Below, piece after piece: positions 45,111 to 58,781 of a stretch of 64,000 nucleotides of DNA. The translations under genes and the position numbers were made by a program. Every line of letters begins with the position of its first letter. Position 1 is the first letter of the stretch. Origin of the DNA: Corylus avellana (taxonomy: Eukaryota; Streptophyta; Magnoliopsida; Fagales; Betulaceae). The stretch lies in assembly GCF_901000735.1 (NCBI RefSeq), contig NC_081549.1:310001-374000 (forward strand), read 5' to 3'. Under the pieces are notes generated by a model. The model was given only the letters and a program-made list of their open reading frames with translations, made no database searches and had not been told where the DNA came from.

Positions 45111-45443
45111 AGAAGAAGAAGAAGAAGAAGGAGGAGGGTTTGCAGAGAGACTAAGCAAGAACAGAGAGGCCAAATCGGGCGGGGAAAAATATAGGGATAA
45201 AGGAATTTAAGACAACAAAAATAAAAAGAAAAGGGAGAAAAAAAATGAAAAAATGAAAAAATGGGCTTCCCTCAAGCTTTGGCGTTATCCCTTGTTTCTC
45301 TGAGTCGTGAGTGCTCGATTCTGTGACTTATCTCTCTCTCTAATCTCTATGGTATGGGTGGGTATTTTGGAGTGGGTGGTGCTAACTGTGGCTCGTTGAA
45401 TCTACTTTTTCCAGCTCTTAAGGCCCTTTTCGTATATCTATTC

Positions 45444-45494
<51 letters not shown>

Positions 45495-47651
45495 TTTTCC
45501 AGCTCAAAACCCATTTATATTCTACTTTTATACATTATTATTATTATCAAACGAGTATTAAGAAAATATCTATACACTCTCTTCTCTCTGGGACTGCCTC
45601 GTGTGTGTTACAAGAGAGTCGAGACGGGGTTGGTGATAGAAAATAGAAATTAATATTGGGATTTTGTTTTTGAGGAGCTAGGAAAGTTCGTTTTCCTTCT
45701 TATCTTTTGACTTTTAGGGTGTTATGGTCAATCTCTATAAGAACACGTGGCAGATAGGGATGTGTGGGAATTGTGATGCATCAAACCCTTGGAGGACGGA
45801 GAAAAATGGGCCGCTTTTCACCTTGTAGTTGAAAATATTTTTAATTGGTTTCATATTCTTTTTCTTCCATTCCATAAATGGTAAAAATTTCCTTCCTTAT
45901 AACTATTTCCTCATTTGTAAAAAACAAAAAAAAAAAAGCTTAAACTATCAAGGAGGTAACAATTTGTGTTCAGATTGAAGCATGAGTATAAGATTATGTA
46001 GGTCAACCCTAACTTAATAATTTCGTCTTGAGTTGGTCGATTAGGTCAAAAATTGTCAACCTTAAATGGCGTATGACAAGTTCAAATTGTGTTGAAGTAT
46101 GAATATAAAATTATAGAAATCATCCCAAACTTAACCATTTAATTAAATGGGTTAAACCCCTTAACCTTACTTTGCTAATTTTGTGTTAGGTTCACATTAA
46201 ATTTGTGGGTCGCATAAAAAATTAGCAGCCCTAAATACTACCAACTAATCACTTTTTAGTTCTCTCCCTCTTTCTCTCTCTCTAATTGTTAATCAAGAAA
46301 TGCTCAAGGAGAGTGGTTTTTCTTAGGGGGGTTTTCTTAATCTTGCCTCCGTCATATTATGAGAGGTCATTTTTCTTTTAGAGTCTGACTATCCTTTTTA
46401 TAATGAAAATAGAAAGATCTAAACGTAAGAAGTTCTCTCTTTACAGTCGTTATTTATTGAAAAAATTTTAATTATGTACAATAAGAATAAAGTAATGCTA
46501 CAAGTCCTTCATTGACTCTTAAAATCACCATTGTACTTGTAATTGATCATTTTTAAAATTTTGATCAAATGATAATTTTAAAAACCACATCATTATTAGA
46601 GGGACACAAAATGAACTTCTATAATTACTCATAAGAATGCTCTATTGCATAACCATCTGTGAGTGATTGTCGGGATCCGACCTGCTCAAAATGTTTGACC
46701 AATCAAACCCCAAGCAAGCTCTCACATGGGCTGAGAAGACTCCATTGAGGGCAATAGAGTAACCCTATTGCAATTTGCACATATCCCCGTCCTTTTTGAA
46801 AAACTAAAGATAGATCTTCCTTTACAAAAAGAATAAACGTCTACTTGATCTTAATCACTTTAAAGTGAAAGATGATATATACTACAACCTTTGAGAATCT
46901 CATAATAATATTTATAAAGAGAATAACTTCTTCCAGAACCCAGCACAAGTCCAAATTTTTTGCCCCATCCAATAAAAGATTGACATGTCTGCATGAAACA
47001 AAAATAGAAAAACAAGAACACCAAATTATTTGCTATTCAGCTATTCTCTTCCCCAGTTAACCCATAACTCACGAGATTAAACCCGAGCTATAGGTCATAA
47101 AAAGGGGGGCTTTTTCTTGGGAAATTCGGGATGAGAAAAAGAATGTGAAAGAATTCGTTTTATGTGAACTTTATCGCAGGTAGAGATAATTGTTGAGAGG
47201 AAAAGAATGGGATCTTAGTCTGCTTACGATTTGCATGGCCAAAAAACTGTGGAGCTAGCCTCCAACTTGTACCAAGTTACTAAAAAAGTTATTCCCAACC
47301 ATAAATGACTAGTTTTCCTTTTTTTTTTTCAGAAGATGGAAACCATGGTATACATCGGAACCGAGTACATTGAAACATAAAAATATATAATTCTTCTACA
47401 GATGCAACATTAACTAGGTAGCCAAAAACGCCAATTTAAAGAGCATAGTTTATCTGAGTACACAAAATCCAACTCTCTCAAAACACAAAGGAATCCATCT
47501 GCCGCAGATAACCACTACTGCAGAATATACGGAAATGCCTAAGAGATGTGATCAGCACAGGAAAAACTGCATCAACATTAAGAAAAATTCATGACAATAA
47601 AAGGTTCACAGCCAAATCGGGGAAATTGCTAGTAGTCACAGCTGAATCCTA
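45111..47651. other. Promoter of the reductase-like gene and spacer up to TOC34
   Basis: Just upstream of the ATG (minus strand) a CTATATTTTT element around 45187-45196 is a weak TATA candidate. A CT run joined to a TA run lies at 45446-45486. The remainder is AT-rich without a supported gene; the end near 47500-47651 should be the TOC34 3' UTR. Confidence 0.45.
45446..45486. repeat. Compound (CT)n(TA)n microsatellite
   Basis: CT dinucleotides pass directly into TA dinucleotides. Confidence 0.9.
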
Positions 47652-50600
47652 CTACTCCCATGATGGTCTACCCTCCCTTGCAATATCGTTCTTGATTGCA
47701 CGTTCTATCCCTTTAACAATAAAGAAGTACTGTCAACAAGCAAAGAGAACAAATGAGTGAGATTGTTTATCCCTGTTTCAGAAGAGGAGAAACACAAAAG
47801 CATTGAAAGTCTAGAAAGCATACTTGGAAGGCAAAAATAAGTGGAATCAAGAACTTCCCTCTCTCATTGGGGTTTGGCCCTTCAATCAGCTTCTTGTCAA
47901 CAACAATAGACTTACTTCCATTCAACACAACTTCTGTGATTGTTTTGACTAAATGAGGAATCCAGGCAATCCCATTAGGAAGAACCTGTCAACAAGCACC
48001 ACCAATCTCCTCAGCCTCTTGGAGAAGAGAAAACATCAATGATAAATGAACTGAAAGATGAGGACCACAACCAAGTGGCATCAGGAAAATGACTAACCTT
48101 TTCATCAATTTCATTCTTATTACATCTTCCACTGTTCTCAACCAAAACAACAGGGATAGCAAAATCCTATTATAGAGAGAGACAAAATAGACAAATCAAT
48201 TTCATGAAATAAAAATAGACAAATGAATTTCATAAATACATTTCTTTATAAACTGAAACTTATTTCAACTTGCTGAGCTCCAACTTAAAGAAGCTCCACA
48301 AGTCGGACTTCTGTATTGAGAAATACAATAGTGAGCACTTAAGTATATCTTAGGACATGGAAACACACTGTCAAAGTCATTTGTCAAGAAACAAAAATAG
48401 GGTCCTCACTACCAATGTCAGCTTTCTTGTTCCTTTTTCTTTTTGTAAGTAGATATGTATTTGAAAAGGGATAAAACAAAAGAAGGTTAACAGGGGCACT
48501 ACCCTAGCAGACACATGCATATACAAGGGGAAACCCCAAAGAATGAAGAAAAAAAAAACAACTCCTAAAACTTTTTTTTTTGATAAGTAATGTTGTATAT
48601 ATCAAAAATCGCAGAGGAACGTAACCCTAGTACACAAGAAGTATACAAAAGAACGCCTAAGACTAAGGAGAAAATAGAGCAAGAAAATCTGAATAGCTAA
48701 TAACTAAGGGAGCCAAAGAAGTAGATGTCCAAGTGAACAGGGAAAATAAAGAAAAAGGACTTGAGCCCCTCCAAAGTCCTCTCCAGATTATCGAAATTTC
48801 TATTGTTTCTTTCCCTCCATATGCACCACATAAGGCAAAGAAGCACCATCTTCCAGGCGACCGCACTCCTTGAATTACCCCCAGACCACCAACAAGCCAT
48901 TAACTCCTAAAACTTTAAAGATCAAGAAATTCTAGAAATTAGAGAGGCAGCATCTAGCAGCCATCCGATCAAAATCTTGAAAAGTGAAGCTTCAATTTCA
49001 ACACAAGACAAATCATAACCCTCACAATTTTTGAGCAATCCTCTCTCTCCAAATTTTTTTTGATAAGTGATCCTCTCTCTCCAAATGCACCGCATGATGC
49101 ATAAATGAAAAAATAGACTTCCAAATCTCTCCACTACAACGTATTCCAAAGTGTCCCCTCAAACAAACCAATAATCCAGTCATTGTTGTAGGCATAGCCC
49201 TCATCAACCCAACTGAACAAAACACAAGCAACCACAATTCTCTCATGGTCAGCTAGTAGTTTAGTATGCATCTATCAAATTAATCTAAGGTCCTTGAATA
49301 TTAGGACATGTGGACACAGGGAAATGCCACATGGTACAACTTTAATTCTTTTACATATTGGCATAAAATGATGCATCTAAGTAAACTGGCTAGCACAGCC
49401 AGCTCCTTCATTTTGAGATAAAAGAAGGTACTCTAGGAATGCATCTAAATCCCACATTGCTTACTTACTAGGTGAAACTATGCTTTATAAGTGATTCTAA
49501 AAAAACTCCAAATTGACTAGTCCTTTTGGAGTAATAACACATGTGGCAAGTGCTTCCCCTTAGCCATTACAATGTGGGTTAGTCACTTTAGTCCAATGTA
49601 TTAGAAAGGACATTTGTCTTTCGGAGACAAAGGAGTTAGACTGAATCTTGAGATATAAGCAAGGTCGAAGTATAAAAACCGAAGCGAATCTTGTTAAACT
49701 CGTTCCTCGGCCCTTAGTTTCCACTATATCTTAGGAGTAGTCAAAGGAAGTACAATGGGTCCAAGTAGGAAAAAAATTCACTAAGAAGTAGGGCATACAA
49801 CAATGGATCAATTCATTCAACAAGATACCCTTTTTATTGTAGCTTCTCAATTTTTACATCTTATGGCCTCAATGTTGCAGAAGTTTTTCCATTTATGAGA
49901 TCATTTTGGCCTTTAAGTTTATCCGTTTATGAGATGCTTTCAGTCTTTAAAGTGTAAAACTTAAGAAAACACTCACGCACACAAAACCCAAAGGTAGCAT
50001 ATTTTGGATTTTTTCAGCAACAATGTCAATACTTTCGTGACTGAGAAAATGACAAGCCAAAATTACTTAAAGCCATCTTCTTTTGGCTTGACAGATCTTC
50101 ATTCACCAACAGTTGCAATAAGTGACAAAATGAAAAAGGAAAAAGTACGTACATTTAAATGTATATGACAAGAGGTTCATGGGCATATAGGTTATTTACC
50201 AAAATGCATGCAGTATCCATATAGAGAATCTTGAAAGAATGCACAAGTAAAAGAGAAAGTCAATTGTTTATCATTAAGAAAACCACTTTCCATGCACTTC
50301 ATGAATCTTCCAAAAGCGAATTGGACAATAAAAGAAGTTTATGCACAATGTCTTACATCAAACAGTTCAACACTTCAATATGATCTATCGATGACAATAT
50401 AGAGGGTGGAGGAAAAATGAAAAACACATCTTGAACTTGAGGTTGCAGAAGAAGAAAAAGGAGAAAAGATAAAAAGGATATACCTGCTTATCCTGTTTTT
50501 TTAACCCCGCACCGACACGAACAACTTTTAGAAGAGCCCCTGACCTTTTGGAGTAAAAATCTTCATAAGGTAATCCATCTGGTGGAGAGAGCTGAGCATG

Positions 50601-51482
50601 CGTTAGGACAACTAAAGCCCTATCCCATATTCCTTTACCAAAACTTTCTGTTATGGCTTTAACAACTTGCTTATCCAAATTATCAACCCTATATGCATCC
50701 AAACGGTCCACATATAGTAGAACATCGATGGTCTTGTTCAGAAGAGAACTGCTCAAATGGCAATTCCCACACCCAACCCCCAATTGTGCATGAAATGAAG
50801 AAAAGAAAAAGAAGTCAAGAGTCATAAATAGATTGAAGTCGAATCCCCAAGCAATAGCCAGAAACATATTTCACTAGGAAATCATATCATACTATAACAA
50901 GCAAAAGCATACCGTTTTATAATCTCAAGTGCCTGCGCATTGACATAACCTCCTTCTATGAGCCCTGGAGTGTCAATGACGTTCAAAGTAAATCCAGCCC
51001 TCGATCGTGACACCGTAACAGTCCTGGGTGCTTCTGACTAAAACACACACAAATCTGTAGATATAAATATGAAGTGCACAGCACAGAAACCACATAAATG
51101 ACCCATGACAAGGAAAGCAGCATATACCTGAAAGGGATTAACAGTCACTGCTCTTTCCCCAATGATTGAGTTTATGGTCGATGACTTCCCAACACCACCT
51201 TTCCCCATTACAAGTATTGTCAACGTGTCCACATTCTACACCAATATATATATGAACAAAAGTTCAAAATACAAGAATCAAAAACTATAAACACCACATG
51301 TATCAAGCCCTAGTGAAATAATCAATTACACGCCTGCAACCAAGCACATTTGTTAATAATGAGAATATGGGTCTGAGAAAAAGAACCTCCTGCTTGAGTT
51401 TTCCTAGCAATTCAAGCAATTTGGTCTGTGTGGCAGAAGCGAATGTGTTGATCCCTATCCATTCACGTGTTAAGGACGCCAT
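47652..51482 (-). CDS. TOC34: Toc34, chloroplast outer-envelope import receptor GTPase, 300 aa
   Basis: Seven exons on the minus strand: 51482-51387, 51235-51128, 51037-50913, 50748-50484, 48166-48098, 47985-47824 and 47729-47652. All introns are GT-AG and frames join without a break. The protein starts MASLTREWIGINTF. G1 is GKGGVGKS at 43-50, G3 DTPG at 90-93, and the Toc-type G4 THAQ at 159-162; LLYVDRLDAYRVDN (120-133) holds the conserved dimer-interface arginines. One membrane anchor spans exons 6 and 7 at about 266-280 (FLIPLIFAFQYFFIV), followed by a short tail ending RPSWE. It receives preprotein transit peptides at the TOC complex and inserts tail-first into the outer envelope. Length fits the family (about 297-313). 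The TGG GAG TAG end makes the tail slightly shorter than in Arabidopsis Toc34. Confidence 0.95.
48575..48901 (-). mobile_element. 5'-truncated LINE in TOC34 intron 4 with 15-bp target duplication
   Basis: On the minus strand it reads LLCLMWCIWRERNNRNFDN, the cysteine/tryptophan-rich segment near the end of plant LINE reverse-transcriptase ORFs, then the 3' tail TTACTTATC followed by As. AACTCCTAAAACTTT occurs at 48560-48574 and again at 48902-48916, a perfect 15-bp target duplication. The insertion is in the same orientation as TOC34. Confidence 0.85.
48917..49246 (-). mobile_element. Older LINE fragment next to the younger one
   Basis: On the minus strand a degenerate ORF with RAMPTTMTGLLVCLRGHFG and HLERE resembles the same LINE region, disrupted by an internal T run (about 49056-49064) and frame changes. 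I see no target duplication. It is probably the remains of an earlier insertion. Confidence 0.5.
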
Positions 51483-51990
51483 AGATAAATGTTTGTCCAA
51501 CTACTCCAACAAAAAAAAACCCAAAACAAATAATAATCAGCAAATAGTCCACATAACAAGCTCTCGGTTGCAAACACTGCAAAAAAAGCCAAAATTAAAC
51601 CCTAATCAAGAAATTATCACAAACACATCTCTGGCAATAAATAAACTCCTTATCCAATACAAATTTCCAAAAAAGTGTTGTCGATTATACAAAATGTGCA
51701 CAACCAGTCCTCTTTTTCTCACGCACACACTATCTAAAGCAACCCCACAGCATGACCATGGTGCCTTGTCAGGAGCAAATTTAACAATTTCTTACACGAC
51801 ACAGAGACCCAGAAATAAAATCCTGACTGGTGCTTATTACAGTGAAATGAATGAGAAAAATGAAATATTGGTACCTCAGAAAGAAGTCAAAGAACCCTAA
51901 ACCCTACCAAAAGCAAACAGTGATAAGAAGTTGGAGAGCAAGAAAATTGAGAAGGGAAAGAAGCAGGTTTTGGGTACCTGGGAAAACCAA
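51483..51990 (-). promoter_or_regulatory. TOC34 leader with probable 5'-UTR intron
   Basis: On the minus strand a donor-like CCCAG|GTACCC lies at about 51977 and a T-rich tract ending in GGAGTAG lies just upstream of the start codon (about 51500). A leader intron of roughly 470 bp is therefore likely. No coding region is present. Confidence 0.4.
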
Positions 51991-52392
51991 GATTTTGATG
52001 AAAAATGCTTTTCTTGGTTTGTAATCCTTGAACCGAGCGGCCTTATCCCCTTCCCCTATTCGATTTTGGCGGAGACAAATACTATAAACCTCGCAAGTCG
52101 CAACAAACCAAATACTTCTTGTATCACTCTGTCAGCTTAGCTCACACGTGCGTGGCGCATGCCGACTTCCCATATTAACAACACTTTCACCGCTTCCCGA
52201 CTAATTTTGGTTAAAAAAAAAAAAAAAAAAAAAGATTTTTTTTTTTTTTTTCACATTTTAACCTTCTTTTTATTTTTTTCCTTAGTCTTTTTATTTTTCT
52301 TTTTAGATTGAAAAAAAAAAAAGAAGAATGATTCTATTTTGTAGAATCTAGTATAAATGTCATACAATTGACATAATTGTAAAAATCAGCTG

Positions 52393-52542
52393 AATTAGCA
52401 CTTAATTTTTTTTTTTTACAAGTGCTAATTATTGCCACGTTATTACATTGTACGACAATTATACAATAGTCTACTAAATAGTATTACTTTAAAAAAATGA
52501 TATGAACATATAGAATAATGTTATTTACTATTTAGTAGACTA
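52393..52542. repeat. Two perfect hairpins, MITE-like remnant
   Basis: AATTAGCACTT (52393-52403) pairs with AAGTGCTAATT (52420-52430). TAGTCTACTAAATAGTA (52467-52483) pairs exactly with 52526-52542. They lie in the spacer between TOC34 and the 3' end of RABC1 (about 52140-53400), which otherwise has no gene. Confidence 0.65.
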
Positions 52543-53511
52543 TTAGACAATTATCATACAACTGAGATGACAAGATAGTGAAAATTAAAATTTTGATCAC
52601 CAATGTCTTTATAAAAAGAAAATCAGTCAATGATTTTCATTGTCTTGTCATCTTAATTATATATCAGTATATTAAATAACACTTCTCAAACATATAACAT
52701 TTGTTTTATTAAACATCTTTTATTTGTAATTTTTATTTTTTTTAAAAAAAATAATGTTACTCTTTACATTAGACATGATGTGTTTTACGTGACTAACACA
52801 TGTCATTGTATAGGGTCGAAATATGGTGTGCTGTGAAGGAAAATTTTGAAGAAATTTGACCTTAGGTGGCTTTGTGATGAAATGTAAATTGGGAAAAATG
52901 TAGTAGAAATTAACAAGAGAGGAAGAAAAAACAGACACAAGATTTTGAAGTTGTTTGACCTTTTAGACGGCTATGTCCACCACTGAAAATTACATAAGGG
53001 CTACAATTTGCCATCTTGGTTGATTTACAACACAAATGACCATGTTATAGGGGCAGTGGGATAGATGAAGTGAGTACAATAAAAGTAGATTTGATTACAA
53101 TCACGCATAAATGGTAAATGTTCTAATAAAGAAAAATCCATCAACCTAACATAGAAAGAAATTATATATTCAAACAGTGGGGAGTAAAAAACTACTACAC
53201 CTTTTATTTTTGAAGTACAAACTACTACACTTCAAACAATAATAAGAAAATCTGTGTTAAAACAAATAAAATAGTAAAAATAAAATAAAAATACAAACGA
53301 TGTCGTTTCCATAACAAGGGTAGAAGAATAATAATAAAAAGAAAAACAAAAGGAAAAACAAAAGCAAACAATTTACACAAGCTAATATATGTTATCTGAG
53401 CGCCAATATTCCACTTTCAATGGTACAAGTAATTAAGCAACTCGATGACAGCAGAAATTAGAAGAGAAATTAACATGTACATGATCTGTTCATGATATCC
53501 CAGTCTTGCTT

Positions 53512-56500
53512 TTAAGAGCAGCAACCGCCACTTGGAGGTGCTTGGTATTCCTGTTTCTGCTTTAAAATGTTTCTCTTCACTACAGTAGACCCTTCTTCCA
53601 AAAGGCTAGGAACCTCCATTATCTGTAAAATCATCTCAAACTCCTTAGAAGTGAGAATAGGAAAACATCAAATCATACTATTGGAAGAAAATTAGTTTCT
53701 TGGATAACCCCCTTGTCCCCTTCATCCTACCTTTATCTCCCTGATTCCCTATGGAATAAACCCCTTTCCCTCATATTCACCAAAAAACAAAAACCCCTTT
53801 CCCTCATGATTTGGGAGCATTCCGACCAAAAGCTACCACCAAACAACCACAGCTTGATATAGAACTAGTTTATAGACCCCATCATAGCTTGAAATAGAAC
53901 CATCGCATAACCCACCATGTATTTATTAAAAAAAGAAAAAAGAAAGACCACCATGAAGGATTAGACGGATAAACTGACTGTCTAGAGTGGATCATATATC
54001 TTGAATATCCTACAATAGGGAGTGTTAAATGGAATGAGTACTACCTTTAATGCAAGTTCTTCAAAGCATTGCTCCACATTTTCTCTAGTTTTAGCACTAC
54101 ATTCAAGTAACAAACATCCAAGCTCTTTTGCTAGTGCAATTCCCTCCTCTCTACTTACAACTCTTTCAGAATCCTGGAATCATATATAAATCAAATGTTA
54201 TAGCTAAACCAATATTTGAGAGCTAATCTATCAGAAAATTTAGTTCACAACTAATAATCAATTTTTAATAACTATAGAATAAAAAGCACATATAATCACT
54301 GGAAAATTTTATCTTTGAAAGGGAAAAATAGACTACTAACCCTGATAAAAAAGTCCTATAGGCAATGATGAAATTACATCTATCTACTACCAGCAGGAAA
54401 AAGAATTGACAAAATGAAAAAAAAAAAAACAATAATAATCAGTAAAAGCGATATGCAAACACACTCTTGGAGATACATCCTGCAACTTACCACATACTTT
54501 TACAATATGCCAAGAACAGAAGTTGACTTCATGCTATTTAGATATGAAAATTCATAGCATGTTACTAGAAGAATGAGGGTGGGATATAATACGACAATTC
54601 ATTTTTACGCAGCTAGAATTATCCCTTAAGTAGTTCAAATTGAAAAGTCAATTTCCATGCCCCAATGCTATGTGCAGACAAAGACGAAATTCATGAGAAT
54701 TCAATAAGCATCAGCTACAGAGGTGATGATTAATCTGCTCCATAATGATATGGCCTGACAAATTGTTGGAATGTAAGCTCATTCATGCAAAGGCCATCAA
54801 AGCCTCAATCAGAAACAGTGCACAAAATATACCAGGGTTATTGGCTTTGTTCTCCCAGATGCTGATTGTGCTGGCTATAAATTGCGCATGGAACAACTAG
54901 GGTTTACAAGGCAGAATGCTTTGGTGCAGCACAAACAATGTTTACTTTCAACCAGGTAGGTTAAGAACAATCTATACCATTTGTAGCTTGCAGGAGTAAA
55001 TGATGAATGCATTTAATGAAAGCATTACAACAATCAAAAGATTTTCAGAAAAATGAAACAATTAAGCAGCTCTACACTCAGCAAGTAAACTTTTGATTTC
55101 CTACAAGAACCAAGTATGTGGAGAAAAAACAGTGAGAATATACCCTATAGATTTTCTTTTACTGGCCGTCTCAAGGACTGCAGAATTGCAGTTCCGACCA
55201 GAGGCAAATGTGTCAGACTATTTGATCCATTTATTTTCCCACATATATGCTTACAGAAATTTAGAAAGAGTATGGAGCTAAGTTTCTGTCAACTTATTAG
55301 CAGAATGCGTAAAATATGGAGAATATACAACTTACTATATCAACTTTATTTCCAACAAGCATCTTGACACAGCCCTGATTAGTCGAGTAGAGTTCCACTT
55401 CTTTAGCCCATACATCTGATAAGTTTGTAAACGTATCTCTACGTGTAACATCATAAACTAAAATAAAAGAAAAGAAATAGGTAATAACTCAGATGAAATT
55501 ATGGATAGTATTGAAAAGGTAATGAACGAAGTCAAAATTCAACAGCAGATAACATATTGGGGAGATAATTGAATCTAATGTTTATGATAACAATGATCAA
55601 TATTAGTTTAAAGCTAGTGACCTATGCACGGATCCACTTGTTTCAACAATGTGGGCAGACCTATGTGTTTGCGCTGATGAAATTTGTGTGGAAAAATAGA
55701 GAAAATGTTCCCCAAGGCCTCTGCGATTCATATGCAGAAAACATTTCTACATCTTATAATCAAAATAGAAAAATGTTTGATAAGGTCGCTATCCATGCAA
55801 ATGTACACAAGAGAAAAGAAAGGCGGATGGGGAGGGGGGGATCTTTTCAATACTTGCCCAGACTGCTTAAGTTAAAAAGAAAAAGAAAAAGAAAAAGAAA
55901 AAGAAAAAGAAAAAAAACTGAAATAAACAGAAAAAAGAAGCAAAAAGCAGAAATAAATAGACAAGTGTTGATCTTCACTTAATCGCAAGATCATTTCATT
56001 GAGAACTCCCTTTCCTTAACACCTATTGGGTCAACTTAGTTTCCTTCAACACATTAAATTCTAATCCTATCGCCAAGTCTTTCTAGTCGTCCACCTAAAG
56101 ATTCTTTTCATAGCTACAAAAGGAACTTTGTTTCCCTATTACTGATTCAATGTAAAATAGGTTTGTGAATGAGGTACCTTGTTTTAGTGGTTCTCTTATT
56201 GTTGTATAGATCTTTGCATCAGTCAAACTTAGAAAATTGATGTGAAAAAGATCAGTGATATCTTTGGAGTTAAAACATAGTGGGTTTTTTTTCTTAATAA
56301 GTAATCGCAAGTTCATTGTAAAGGGTGAAACACAGTGGTTTTAGGAAATAAACAGATTAAAGAATGACATCTATAAAGTAAGTTTGTAAACAATATGAGT
56401 AAAGAAATGTTTTTCACTTCTGTATAAAGCGTCTCTGCATACACAAGCTAACCTTGGCAGTGCAAGGATTAGTGATGCATACCATATATAAGATGATTAC

Positions 56501-58330
56501 CAGATTAGTGAATATTCTTCATCTTAGCTGTAAATCTGACACAAGACCATGTTCTAAATTTTGTTATATAACATTTCAGCACAAATAAGAGGAGCAGCAG
56601 CAAATGCACTAAAACACTTATTAATAACATGTTGCAACCAAAACAACATTTTGCGCACACCAATTTAAGAAAGTAGATATTCCCGTGAATGATTCAAAGA
56701 AGAACACGAATAAAGATTGTTAGTAGCATACCAAGAATGATCCCTTGGGCACCTCTATAATAAGAGCTTGTTAATGTTCTGAACCTCTCCTGTCCAGCTG
56801 CAACAGACATTACATTTTCCTAAGTCAATCATGATTCATTTAGGTTGTCAAACAAAATCTCAATGAAGATTTTGTGACACAATCAAGAAATGACAAAGAG
56901 TATAAGATATGTTATATCGAAGAAACCTAGAGTCAGTGCGTAGTTTATATATTTACCTTCTAACTTCATGATGAAAAAAAAATTGCATAAAGAAGCAGAA
57001 AGAGCGAACTGAATGTAAAGGTTAGTTAACTTATTAAATATTGTAAAACTATCAAGATCTTTGTTAGTGAGCCTCAGAACTCAAAAATAATAAAATAAAA
57101 TATGCTGCTATAAAATCTCCAGTGAAACATTACAAGGATCACTAGTTCCATTATTACATGCATCAATGACTTGTGTGACGCATTAAAATAACACTAATAT
57201 TGAGAAACTGGAAAAATAGAAGGCTTGTTTATTGCAAGTACAGATAAGATTCCTGATTCAAATTGTAAAAATGAAACAATTCTCCACTAAGGATTCAGAG
57301 AAAGGTGAAGCCGTTGTTACAGCTTAAGTAATGAAAACTTATCATGAATTTCTTATTTGACAAAATTCTACTCCAGCAACTTAAGAGCCCCACAAGATGG
57401 CATGGTAATGAAGCAATAGCAAATGTACAAAACGGTGAGCGAAAAAAAAAATTGGTAATCTTTCAACACTGTAGGCGAGAGCTCGCAGGATTCTTTCACA
57501 TATAGACAGACATCTTTATATTTCCAATTAGAAACATAAAGTGAGAGAATGGACCACTGCCACTGCTTACCAGTGTCCCAAATTGTGAGCTTCAATTTCT
57601 TCCCGCCTACTGTGAGCAGCTTGATCTTAAAATCCACGCCTACAAATAATAAGAACTACTATATATGTATCACATAAGCTACTCAACCCGTCAAAAGGGG
57701 TAAAAATGCTTTGCATTGATTGATCAAAATTAAAGATAAGAACTTCCAAAGAGAAGTGATTATATGATTATTACGTAGACAACATTTTGTAATAATTAAT
57801 TTAGATGGACAAAGCTTTGAAGAAAAAAGAAAACACATTTTTAAGGTTCTCATACTTTTTTAAAAAAAAATTCACAAATTCAAGAAATTTATTAACTGGG
57901 TGCCTTTTGATGAGTCTCGTATGGCAGCTAAGGTAACTAGAACACTCAAAACAATCTCATTAAATATAATTTTCAATCACTCAAATTTTTAAGAATCATT
58001 TTATAGATCCAACAGTGTTGAACGAACTCTCTTCGGTTGCTAAGAAAAATCACATTAATTTTCTACAAAATCTTTCATTTCGAATCATTGAAGACCCAAC
58101 AGAACAGAGCTTAACGTTACTATTAGTGAACATTAAAAAACTGAAAGCTGGCTTAAGCAATAGTAACAAAAAAGAAGGAAGAGAGTACCAATGGTGGGTG
58201 AAAGATCTTCGACGGAGTTGGAGATGAAGCTGACAAGGAGACTGCTTTTTCCCACACCGGAATCACCGATCAATAAGATCTTGAATGAGAGATCGCAGCT
58301 GCCACTGCTCTGACCTGAAGATGAACCCAT
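53512..58330 (-). CDS. RABC1: RABC1-type (Rab18-like) small GTPase, 212 aa
   Basis: Six exons on the minus strand: 58330-58189, 57639-57571, 56797-56732, 55457-55336, 54173-54045 and 53622-53512; all GT-AG, total 213 codons with stop. Start [18 protein letters not shown]1 GDSGVGKS at 22-29, switch-I Thr in SPTIG, G3 WDTAGQE at 68-74, G4 NKVD at 129-132, G5 SAK at 159-161. The C-terminus PPSGGCCS has the dicysteine needed for geranylgeranylation and membrane attachment. Length equals the usual RABC1 size. Rab18/RABC proteins act on ER, lipid-droplet and vesicle membranes; the exact plant compartment cannot be read from sequence. A GA-rich leader lies upstream (58380-58490). The neighbouring gene at 61713-63739 is a tandem paralogue. 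Confidence 0.93.
55876..55911. repeat. (AAAAAG)n hexanucleotide repeat in RABC1 intron 4
   Basis: About six tandem AAAAAG units on the plus strand, within the intron between the exons at 55336 and 54173 or just beside them (55458-56731 intron). Confidence 0.85.
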
Positions 58331-58737
58331 TGATTCCTGAGACCCAAGATTGTCTATCTTTCTGTGTGTGTGTCTGATGATTAGTTCTTTTCTGGGTGTC
58401 TCTCTCTCTATCTCCAAAAAGTACAGTGAAAGAAATGTACATAAGCAGATGGAGAGAGAGAGACAGAGAGAGAGAGAAAGAGAGCAAAAAGAGAAAAGCT
58501 AATAGTATAATAATGGGGCATCTTGGGACAGGGAGAGTGAGAAGTTAAAGAAAACGGCTACCCGGGCATCCCTGACAACACCACAACGTATTATTCTTTT
58601 CTTTTCTTTTTTCTCAAATGTTTCCCTTTTTCTTGATGCTATTCCATTCCGTTTTCGCGCTACATCCTACTCTCCGTTCGTTGGGTATATATATATATAT
58701 TTTAAATTTTTTCTAAACTTTTCTTGTATGAATATGT

Positions 58738-58781
<44 letters not shown>

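Noticed and set aside
45165..45173. Start of the reductase-like protein 21 codons further upstream
   Set aside because: The codon there is TTG; the first ATG is at 45110 and directly starts a good signal peptide.
55870..55915. CRISPR-like or tandem spacer array
   Set aside because: It is a simple AAAAAG microsatellite in a plant intron; no direct repeats with unique spacers occur anywhere in the window.
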